The position numbers were made by a program, and so were the translations under genes. Shown here piece after piece: positions 1-7,577 of a DNA stretch of 45,482 nucleotides. This stretch comes from Prosthecobacter sp. (GTDB lineage Bacteria; Verrucomicrobiota; Verrucomicrobiia; Verrucomicrobiales; Verrucomicrobiaceae): positions 1 to 45,482 of the forward strand of contig JAIPJY010000056.1 in assembly GCA_021733925.1 (NCBI GenBank). Reading direction: 5' to 3'. Below the pieces are notes generated by a model that ran no database searches, had not been told where the DNA came from, and worked only from the letters and a program-made list of their open reading frames with translations. How positions within the stretch are numbered: position 1 is the first letter of the stretch; each line of letters starts with the position of its first letter.

Positions 1-2
1 TT

Positions 3-182
3 GCGCTGGATGAGTTGAACTTTGGTAGGGAATCCCATAATGCTTATACTAGTTACTTAACTAGACCTTTGTCCACACAAAAGACAGACTTTTTGATCGC
101 TTCACGACGGAATTATCTAGTCAGAGGCCAAACTCCAGTCCTTGTTCCTGTGGAACAGGCCCTCTTCATAGCACCGTACTAA
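3..182 (+). CDS. possible 3' end of an unknown protein, cut by window edge
   Basis: A frame open from the window edge runs 59 codons to a TAA at 180-182, ending ...VPVEQALFIAPY. I do not recognise a family. The stretch is visibly AT-richer than everything to its right and uses codons rare elsewhere in the window (AGA, CTA, TTA, ATA), so if coding it may be acquired DNA. It would converge on the SPFH gene, whose stop lies 20 bp away. A perfect 16-bp palindrome (CTAGTTACTTAACTAG, 49-64) and a 6-bp hairpin (143-157) lie inside it, so it could instead be noncoding. A 59-codon open frame is not strong evidence at this base composition. Confidence 0.3.
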   Translation, partial: ALDELNFGRESHNAYTSYLTRPLSTQKTDFLIASRRNYLVRGQTPVLVPVEQALFIAPY

Positions 183-202
183 AACAGCTTTCCTGCCCCC
201 GT

Positions 203-1279
203 CTACTGCGCCAGAAACTCATCCAGCGCCGCCTTCGTGATCCGGTACTGCGTACCGATCTTCTTCGCCTTGATGTCGCCGCCTTCGATGCTGGAGATGA
301 CATCGGCCTCGGTCACCCCGAGGGCCTGCGCCACCTGCGCGGGCGTGAGAATCTCAACGGAAGGAGCGGCAGCAGGTGCAGCACCCGGCAGTGGTGGAGG
401 TGCGGCACCACCAGCGGCGGGGTTCATGTTGAACGCCCCCTGGGACATCATCTGGTTGGCCATGCCAAAGCCCATCGCGATTTCTGCGGCGGATCCGGCA
501 GGACCGCCGCCACCCTTGGCCATGCCTTCGGCCATCTGGAACTTCACGTAGTCGTTCAGATTCCCGATCACGCCCATGCTGCTGCGCTTGTCGATCGCGG
601 CCTCGACTTCCGGCGGCACGCTGGCGTTTTCCAGGATGAAGCTGGTGATCTCGATGCCGTACTTGCCCTGCGTGGTCGGATTGATGATGGGCAGCAGCGC
701 CTCGCCCAATTCGGAGTAGCGGGTGGCGAGGTCGAGCACGGGCACCTTGGCGGTGGCGAGTGCGTCCGTGAACACGCTGACGATGCGGCTGCGCATGGTG
801 TCGGCAAATTCATCCAGGCGGAAATGATTGTCCGTGCCGGCCACCTCCTTGAGGAAGAGCTTGGGCTCGGAAATCTTGAAATCAAAGGTGCCAAAGGCAC
901 GCACGCGCACGATGCCGAAGTCCGCATCGCGCATCATGATCGGATTGCTCGTCCCCCACTTGTTGCCGGTGAAGAGGCGCGTGGTGACGTAATAAACGTC
1001 CGCCTTGAAAGGAGACTCAAAGCCATACTTCCAGCCTTTGAGAGTGGAGAGGATCGGGATGTTTTCCGTGCTCAGCGTGTGCTTGCCGGGACCAAAGGTG
1101 TCGCCGTATTCACCGAGATACACAAACTGGGCGATCTGCGATTCACGCACGATGAGCTGCGCGCCGCGCTTGATTTCCTTGTCCTCGTCCGGAAAGCGCC
1201 AGGAGAGCGTGTCGCGTGAGTCGTCCGTCCATTGGATGATTTCCAAGAACTGTCCTTTGAGGTAATCCATCAGGCCCAT
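203..1279 (-). CDS. SPFH-domain protein (YdjI / virion-core-like) with C-terminal HTH
   Basis: A 358-residue protein whose residues 1 to about 240 match the bacterial SPFH/'virion core protein-like' family: an N-terminal WRFPDEDKEIKRGAQLIV segment, GPGKHTLST, and a repeated beta-alpha core ending VPPEVEAAIDKRSSMGVIGN. There is no signal peptide or clear membrane span. Residues 240-305 are Gly/Ala/Pro/Met-rich linker. Relatives often end in a zinc ribbon, but here the last ~50 residues (SVEILTPAQVAQALGVTEAD...) read as an excisionase/MerR-like helix-turn-helix (HTH_17 type). The SPFH assignment is by family resemblance; its membrane-scaffold role is inferred. It is divergent from the phosphohexomutase gene across 177 bp. 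Confidence 0.8.
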   Translation of the reverse strand: MGLMDYLKGQFLEIIQWTDDSRDTLSWRFPDEDKEIKRGAQLIVRESQIAQFVYLGEYGDTFGPGKHTLSTENIPILSTLKGWKYGFESPFKADVYYVTTRLFTGNKWGTSNPIMMRDADFGIVRVRAFGTFDFKISEPKLFLKEVAGTDNHFRLDEFADTMRSRIVSVFTDALATAKVPVLDLATRYSELGEALLPIINPTTQGKYGIEITSFILENASVPPEVEAAIDKRSSMGVIGNLNDYVKFQMAEGMAKGGGGPAGSAAEIAMGFGMANQMMSQGAFNMNPAAGGAAPPPLPGAAPAAAPSVEILTPAQVAQALGVTEADVISSIEGGDIKAKKIGTQYRITKAALDEFLAQ

Positions 1280-1456
1280 GATCGTATAAAAGGTGAGTGT
1301 TTGCGGTGTGTCTGGCAGGGAACGAGAGTGATATTAAAGAGCTGCATTCCTTTTGGCGAGTGCAAATCCACCCCCGCCTTTGTAAAGCTTCTCTCAGGCA
1401 TCCCGGGCGCTTTGCCGTTTGATTCCTTAAAGTGCTGGTTCACATTGATATTTCAT

Positions 1457-3424
1457 ATGTCCCTAGCCGATTCACTCCAAGCCGCTGCCGCCTCCGGGCA
1501 ACTCCTCACCGCCAGTTACGACAACATCCGCGCCCTGCTCGCCGCCAGCGATAATCCATTGTACCGCGCCAGCATCGAGGAACTCGCCACCGCCGGTCAG
1601 TGGGCAGAGCTGAACGACCGCTTCTTCCAGGCGCTCAAATTTGGCACAGGCGGCCTGCGTGGCCGCACGGTGGGCAAAATCGTCACCAAAGCCGAGCGCG
1701 GCAGCGCCCCCGAAGACCAGCGCCCGGAGCATCCCTGCGTCGGCACCAATTCGATGAACTTCTACAACGTGAGCCGCGCCACCCGCGGCCTCGTGACCTA
1801 CATCAAAAACTTCCGCGCCAATGCCAAGCTCAGCGGCAAGCCGAGCATCGTCTTTGCCCACGACACCCGGCACTTCTCCCCTGAGTTCGCGAAGTTCTGC
1901 GCCAAGATCGCCATGGATCACGGTGCCAATGTGTATCTCTTCGACTACTGCCGCGCGACCCCGGAAATGTCCTTCGCCGTGCGCCAGCTCCGTGCGGATG
2001 CAGGCGTGATGATCACCGCCTCCCACAACCCCGCGCATGACAACGGCTACAAGGTGAATTTCAACGACGGTGCCGGCATCGTCGAACCCCACGCCACCGG
2101 CATCATCAAGGAAGTGAACGCCATCAAAGGTGAGGACTACGTGGCCGAGCCCGAAGCCCAGCGCGGCGTGCTCACCACCCTCGGCGATGAGATGGACCAG
2201 ATCTACCTCTCCCGTGTGGAAACCATGATGCTGCAGCCCGAACTGCTGAAAAAGGAAGAAGCGAAGAAGCTCAAAATCGTCTTCACCGCACTCCATGGCG
2301 CCGGCGGTGTCCTGGTGCCCGTGCTGCTGAAAAAACTCGGCTTCAATTTCCTCACCGTGCCTGAGCAGGACGTGCGCGACGGCCGCTTCCCCACGGTGAA
2401 GTCCCCCAACCCTGAAAACGCTTCCGCCTTGCAGATGGCGGTCGATCTGGCGAACAAGGAGGGCGCGGACATCATCATCGGCACCGATCCCGACTGCGAC
2501 CGCATGGGTGTGGGCGTGCGTAATGCCGCAGGCGAAATGGTGCTGCTCACCGGCAACCAGGTCGGCTCCCTCATGGCCTGGTACCGCACCAAGACCATGT
2601 TTGACCTCGGCATCCTCACGGCTGAAAACAAGGACCACGCCGTGCTGCTGAAGACCTTCGTCACCAGCCCGCTGCAGGACGCCATCGCCGCGAAGTTCGG
2701 CATCGGCTGCGTCAACACCCTCACCGGTTTCAAATGGATCAGTTCCAAGCTCTCCAAATACGAAGCCCTGCTGCCAGCAGACATTCAGAGCCGCTACCGC
2801 GACCTCAACAACGTCGAAAGCCGCAACGCACGCCTCAAGCACAGCAAGTTCCTCGTCTTCGGCGGTGAGGAAAGCTACGGCTACATGGGCGATGACTTCA
2901 GCCGTGACAAAGATGGCAACGGCGCCGTGGTCATGTTTGCCGAACTCGCCGCCTACGCCGCCAGCCTCGGCCTCACCGTGGCCGGACTGCTCGATCAGGT
3001 GTACTGCGAAGTGGGCTACTTCCTCGAAGTGAACGAGAGCAAGGTCTTCGAAGGTGCCAGCGGCGCCGCGCAGATCACCAAACTCGCCGACAGCTACGGC
3101 AGCAATCCGCCGAAAGAGGTGGATGGCTCCGCCGTCATCAAGGTGCGCGACTTCCGCAAGGACGAGATCATCGATGAAGAAGGCGACGTGGTGCTGAAGG
3201 AGAAGATGCTCTTTGTGGATCTCGCCGACGGCCGCAGCTTTGCCGTGCGCCCCTCGGGCACCGAGCCGAAGATCAAGTACTACATGTTTGGCCGCAGGGT
3301 CCCCGCCGCCGGTCAGCAGCTCAGCGCCGAAGAACTCACCGCTGCCAAGGCCAAAGTCACCCAGGGCCTCGCCAGCATGTGGGCCTGGCTGGACAAGGAT
3401 ATCGACGCTCGACTGGCCGTCTAA
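1457..3424 (+). CDS. phospho-sugar mutase (phosphoglucomutase/phosphomannomutase)
   Basis: A 655-residue cytosolic alpha-D-phosphohexomutase of the long PGM2-like kind, interconverting hexose 1- and 6-phosphates for glycogen, cell wall or sugar-nucleotide metabolism. All four signature loops are present: the phosphoserine loop TASHNP (Ser about 189), metal loop DPDCDR (about 344), sugar-specificity loop GGEESYG (about 469) and phosphate loop RPSGTEPK (about 598). The frame is open further upstream to 1232, but the protein homology begins at the ATG at 1457 (MSLADSL...), so the upstream extension is rejected. Glucose versus mannose specificity cannot be settled from sequence alone. A perfect 12-bp hairpin follows the stop. 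Confidence 0.92.
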   Translation: MSLADSLQAAAASGQLLTASYDNIRALLAASDNPLYRASIEELATAGQWAELNDRFFQALKFGTGGLRGRTVGKIVTKAERGSAPEDQRPEHPCVGTNSMNFYNVSRATRGLVTYIKNFRANAKLSGKPSIVFAHDTRHFSPEFAKFCAKIAMDHGANVYLFDYCRATPEMSFAVRQLRADAGVMITASHNPAHDNGYKVNFNDGAGIVEPHATGIIKEVNAIKGEDYVAEPEAQRGVLTTLGDEMDQIYLSRVETMMLQPELLKKEEAKKLKIVFTALHGAGGVLVPVLLKKLGFNFLTVPEQDVRDGRFPTVKSPNPENASALQMAVDLANKEGADIIIGTDPDCDRMGVGVRNAAGEMVLLTGNQVGSLMAWYRTKTMFDLGILTAENKDHAVLLKTFVTSPLQDAIAAKFGIGCVNTLTGFKWISSKLSKYEALLPADIQSRYRDLNNVESRNARLKHSKFLVFGGEESYGYMGDDFSRDKDGNGAVVMFAELAAYAASLGLTVAGLLDQVYCEVGYFLEVNESKVFEGASGAAQITKLADSYGSNPPKEVDGSAVIKVRDFRKDEIIDEEGDVVLKEKMLFVDLADGRSFAVRPSGTEPKIKYYMFGRRVPAAGQQLSAEELTAAKAKVTQGLASMWAWLDKDIDARLAV

Positions 3425-3457
3425 GGCCGGATTCCTCCACAGATTCAAAGAAATGGC

Positions 3458-3486
3458 AATGCGGCTGAACAAACTTCAGCCGCATT
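3458..3486 (+). terminator. 12-bp hairpin after the phosphohexomutase gene
   Basis: AATGCGGCTGAA and TTCAGCCGCATT form a perfect 12-bp stem with a 5-nt CAAAC loop, 34 bp after the mutase stop. There is no run of T after it (CGTCTATCC), so it is either a weak intrinsic terminator or an RNA 3'-end stabiliser. Confidence 0.6.
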
Positions 3487-3574
3487 CGTCTATCCATTTG
3501 CAACCTCGTTCTAGAGGCGGAGGGCCGGAAAATGCGGCTTGAAGTTCTCAGGAATTTAAGAACTATTAAGCATT

Positions 3575-4570
3575 ATGAATTCTCGAACCACTCACAGGGG
3601 CCTGATCAGCTCATTTGGATTGGGCTGGTATGCCGCCATCGTCATTGTTTCGACGGCTTCAGCACAGGCGCAGCAGCGCTATTATCCCCAGCAGCAGGGT
3701 GGTTATCCGCAGCAATACAGCCAGCCCGCACCTCAGGGCTACCAGCAGCAGCCGCAGGGCTACGGCTATCAGCAGCAGCCCCCGACGCACTATGAAAGCC
3801 CGCTGCAGTTTCTGCCGAAGTTTGGCCAGCGCATGAGTGAAATGGCGCGTCGTCTTTTCTACGGGCGTGACCCCACCGGCTATGACTACCCACCTCAGGG
3901 CTATAGCCAGAATGGCGGCGGCTACAGTCTGGACTCCAATCCAAGTCAGCAGGCTGCCCCCAGTTATCCGCAGCAGTCTCCTCAGGGCTACCCCCTTCCG
4001 GGCTCCGGATATGCCGCTCAGCAGCCGGGCTATCAATATCCCCAGCAGCAGCAGCAACCGGGCTACCAGTATCCCCAGCAGCAGCAACAGCAGCAACCGG
4101 CCCAGCCGCGCTACAGCCAGCCGCCGCAGCAGCAGCAGACCACTCCGGCTCCGTCGCGCACACAGCAGCCCACGACCCAAAGCAAAACTCCTGCCCCTGC
4201 CCCACAGAGCAAGTCTTCCTCATCCAGCAGCACCCGCAAATATACCCCGCCCAAGGTGACCGACTCACCTCCTCCGACCAAGACGACGAGCAAGCCCGCC
4301 ACGGTGACTCCCAAAAAAGAAGTCAAGCCTGACGCCCCTCCGCCGACAACGACGCCGACCACACGCCGTTCCGAAACCACCCCCAAAGAATTTCCCACCA
4401 CCACTTCCAGCGGAGGATCTTCCGGGTCGTTTTTGAAAGGCAAAAAAACTGCCAAGCCAGGACGCGTGATCAGCCCTTACCCGCCCTACAAAGAGCTCGA
4501 CATCACCGGTCTCGAAAGCGGCTCCCTCGCGCTTGATCCCACCACCCAGAAGGTCTTTGAGGTGCCTTGA
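3575..4570 (+). CDS. secreted Gln/Pro-rich low-complexity protein
   Basis: A 331-residue exported protein. Residues 1-32 are a signal peptide ending ASAQA/Q. The next part is dominated by Gln, Tyr, Pro and Gly in repeats such as GYQQQPQGYGYQQQP and YQYPQQQQ, then changes near residue 190 to Thr/Pro/Lys/Ser-rich sequence. The only ordered-looking parts are a short segment (LQFLPKFGQRMSEMARRLFY, about 77-96) and the C-terminus SPYPPYKELDITGLESGSLA followed by LDPTTQKVFEVP. From memory, this tail recurs at the end of small secreted Verrucomicrobial proteins. Function is unknown; an envelope or surface role is a guess. A terminator follows 30 bp after the stop. Confidence 0.8.
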   Translation: MNSRTTHRGLISSFGLGWYAAIVIVSTASAQAQQRYYPQQQGGYPQQYSQPAPQGYQQQPQGYGYQQQPPTHYESPLQFLPKFGQRMSEMARRLFYGRDPTGYDYPPQGYSQNGGGYSLDSNPSQQAAPSYPQQSPQGYPLPGSGYAAQQPGYQYPQQQQQPGYQYPQQQQQQQPAQPRYSQPPQQQQTTPAPSRTQQPTTQSKTPAPAPQSKSSSSSSTRKYTPPKVTDSPPPTKTTSKPATVTPKKEVKPDAPPPTTTPTTRRSETTPKEFPTTTSSGGSSGSFLKGKKTAKPGRVISPYPPYKELDITGLESGSLALDPTTQKVFEVP

Positions 4571-4599
4571 TCCTTGCAGCCTGACTGCTTGTATAATGG

Positions 4600-4630
4600 A
4601 AATCCCGGTAACAGCCGGGATTTCTGCTTT
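4600..4630 (+). terminator. intrinsic terminator upstream of rpoN
   Basis: AAATCCCGG (4600-4608), a 6-nt loop TAACAG and CCGGGATTT (4615-4623) form a perfect 9-bp stem, followed by CTGCTTTTAT. It ends the Gln/Pro-rich gene and separates it from the rpoN promoter. Confidence 0.75.
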
Positions 4631-4676
4631 TATGCCAGCATCGGCTCTTTTGCCTAAATCAAAAATAAACGGCCTC

Positions 4677-4693
4677 CTGGCCCGATGTTTGCT
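4677..4693 (+). promoter_or_regulatory. sigma-54 (-24/-12) promoter of rpoN
   Basis: CTGGCCCGATGTTTGCT agrees at 16 of 17 positions with the known sigma-54 consensus YTGGCACGRNNNTTGCW. The GG (4679-4680) and GC (4691-4692) are separated by exactly 10 nt. The predicted start is near 4704, about 31 nt before the rpoN ATG. Direct autoregulation of rpoN is inferred. Confidence 0.7.
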
Positions 4694-4734
4694 TGCTAAT
4701 TCACTTGGATGGCGCTTGATGTCCTCCAACCTTC

Positions 4735-6153
<1,419 letters not shown>

Positions 6154-6154
6154 A

Positions 6155-6183
6155 GTGGCCATCTCGCTCCGCGAGATGAGCAC
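6155..6183 (+). repeat. REP-like hairpin, copy 1
   Basis: This element starts 2 bp after the rpoN stop. Its core CATCTCGCTCCGCGAGATG forms an 8-bp stem with a 3-nt TCC loop, within GTGGCC...GAGCAC. It matches copy 3 (10384) and, inverted, copy 2 (6246). Confidence 0.65.
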
Positions 6184-6245
6184 AGCGCTTTCGCAGGCCG
6201 TTGCGTCATCGTTTGAAGTGAGCACTCCGCATGGAAGCCCACGCT

Positions 6246-6274
6246 GGGCTCCTCTCGCGGAGCGAGAGGGCTAC
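6246..6274 (-). repeat. REP-like hairpin, copy 2 (inverted)
   Basis: Read on the minus strand, this 29-bp unit matches copy 1 at 25 of 29 positions. Its core CCTCTCGCGGAGCGAGAGG is an 8-bp stem with a GGA loop. Copies 1 and 2 face each other between the convergent rpoN and M20 genes, as in BIME-type REP pairs, and may act as a two-way terminator. Confidence 0.65.
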
Positions 6275-6289
6275 TATGCTCCGCCTCTC

Positions 6290-7426
6290 TCACACAAACC
6301 GCCGCGCGATCTCCGTGTAAAACTCCAGCGCCTTCTCCACCTCAGCGCATTCCACGTACTCCACCGCCGCGTGCGCTTGATCAATGCTCCCCGGTCCAAA
6401 TAAAATCGTCGGAATGCCCAGCCGCGAAAACTTGCTCGCATCACTGCCAAACGGCACGCCGCTGACACCATTCTCGCGACCCATCTCGCCCAGCAAAACC
6501 CGCGCGAGTTGCACCACTGACGCATCCTCATCCGTCTGAAACGGCCAGTCCTGCAGCATCGGTGCCTCCATCTCCGCGATCACATCCGGATGCCGCTTCA
6601 TCAACCCATCCAGCAGCGTCTGATAATGCGCCAGCACCTCCGGCACCTCCTCACCGGGCAGCAGCCGGCGGTCGATCTCGATCACCGCCTCATCCGGCAC
6701 GAAGTTCACCTGCACGCCTCCATGGATCACGCCCACGTTGCACGTGCCCGGCCCCAGCAGCGGATGCTTCGCCCCCTGCATGCGCTCATGATCCTCATTC
6801 AGCGCCAGCACCACGCGTGACATCGCCGTGATCGCATTGATGCCTAGATGCGGCTTCGAACTGTGCGCCGCCTTGCCCTTCGTGTGAATGCGCCAGCGCA
6901 ACACCCCCTTGCTCGCGATCACGCATTTGAACTCCGTCGGCTCCGCCACCACGGCGGCATCGGCCTTGAGTCCTTCGCAAAGTTTGACCACACCGCGAAA
7001 AGAAAACTCCTCATCCACCACCGCCGCCAGCCATACCTCGCAGGGTGGCCGTACACCGCTCGCATGAATGTCCGCCACGGCATGCATCATCGCCGCCAGC
7101 CCCGCCTTGTCATCCACCGAGCCGCGCCCATGCAGCCTGCCATCCCGCACCACCGGGTCGAAGGGATCAATCGTCATGCCCTTGATCGAAACCGTGTCCA
7201 TGTGCGCCTCAAACACGATGCGCCGCGACGCATCACGGCCAGACACGCGCGCGATCACATTGTTGCGCCCCGGAAACACCTCCTGCTCCCACACCTCCAT
7301 GCCCCGCTGTTCAAAAAAGCGCCGCACATAAGCCGCTGCCTCCGCCTCTCCCGGACCGCCCTCATAGGAGCTGTTGATGCTGTTGATGCGAACGAGATCG
7401 GCCAGGGTCTGGAGCACAGGGGACAT
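6290..7426 (-). CDS. M20-family metallopeptidase (ArgE/DapE/CPG2-like)
   Basis: A 378-residue two-zinc amidohydrolase/peptidase without a signal peptide, so probably cytosolic. The N-terminal catalytic domain has AHMDTV (His75 and Asp77), GRGSVDDKAG carrying the bridging Asp (about 105), the catalytic Glu pair in VVDEEFSFRG, and AEPTEF. A dimerisation domain follows (from about SKGVLRWRIHTKGKAAHSS), then the C-terminal metal ligand region ending PGSIDQAHAAVEYVE. The family cleaves acyl-amino acids, succinyl-diaminopimelate or peptides; the sequence does not identify the substrate, and no argE or dapE pathway neighbours are present. It converges on rpoN through the REP pair and is divergent from the DUF1549 gene. 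Confidence 0.88.
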   Translation of the reverse strand: MSPVLQTLADLVRINSINSSYEGGPGEAEAAAYVRRFFEQRGMEVWEQEVFPGRNNVIARVSGRDASRRIVFEAHMDTVSIKGMTIDPFDPVVRDGRLHGRGSVDDKAGLAAMMHAVADIHASGVRPPCEVWLAAVVDEEFSFRGVVKLCEGLKADAAVVAEPTEFKCVIASKGVLRWRIHTKGKAAHSSKPHLGINAITAMSRVVLALNEDHERMQGAKHPLLGPGTCNVGVIHGGVQVNFVPDEAVIEIDRRLLPGEEVPEVLAHYQTLLDGLMKRHPDVIAEMEAPMLQDWPFQTDEDASVVQLARVLLGEMGRENGVSGVPFGSDASKFSRLGIPTILFGPGSIDQAHAAVEYVECAEVEKALEFYTEIARRFV

Positions 7427-7539
7427 CCCCCAGCCTAGGCCGAGTTTGAAAAGTAGTCCAGTTGCTCCGCAACGGGAGTTCGCTCCCTCGGCAAGAAGAA
7501 CCCCTTTGTGGCCGTACTTTTGCTACCTCCCCATCTCCC

Positions 7540-7571
7540 TGTCCGATTGTCCCCCAGTCTGATTGTCTGAT
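7540..7571 (+). repeat. short TGTCYGAT-type repeats before the DUF1549 gene
   Basis: Three units, TGTCCGAT (7540), a longer TGTCCCCCAGTCTGAT (7548) and TGTCTGAT (7564), lie head to tail and end 6 bp before the ATG at 7578. No ribosome-binding site is evident there. Confidence 0.4.
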
Positions 7572-7577
7572 CGCCCC

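Noticed and set aside
1232-1456. Extension of the phosphohexomutase start to 1232
   Set aside because: The added 75 residues do not look like any mutase N-terminus, and the extension would overlap the start of the divergent SPFH gene.
1472-3472. A 666-codon open frame on the minus strand opposite the phosphohexomutase gene
   Set aside because: It is the antisense shadow of a high-GC coding region; its translation is rich in His, Gly, Glu and Val without any recognisable motif, while the plus strand has all four mutase signatures.
3642-4268. Long frames on both strands inside the Gln/Pro-rich gene
   Set aside because: They arise from CAG/CAA repeat composition; only the plus-strand frame at 3575 has a signal peptide and a conserved-looking end.
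7508-7524. Sigma-54-like site before the DUF1549 gene (GTGGCCGTACTTTTGCT)
   Set aside because: The GG and GC spacing is correct but only about 13 of 17 positions agree and the -24 half is poor; not reported as a promoter.
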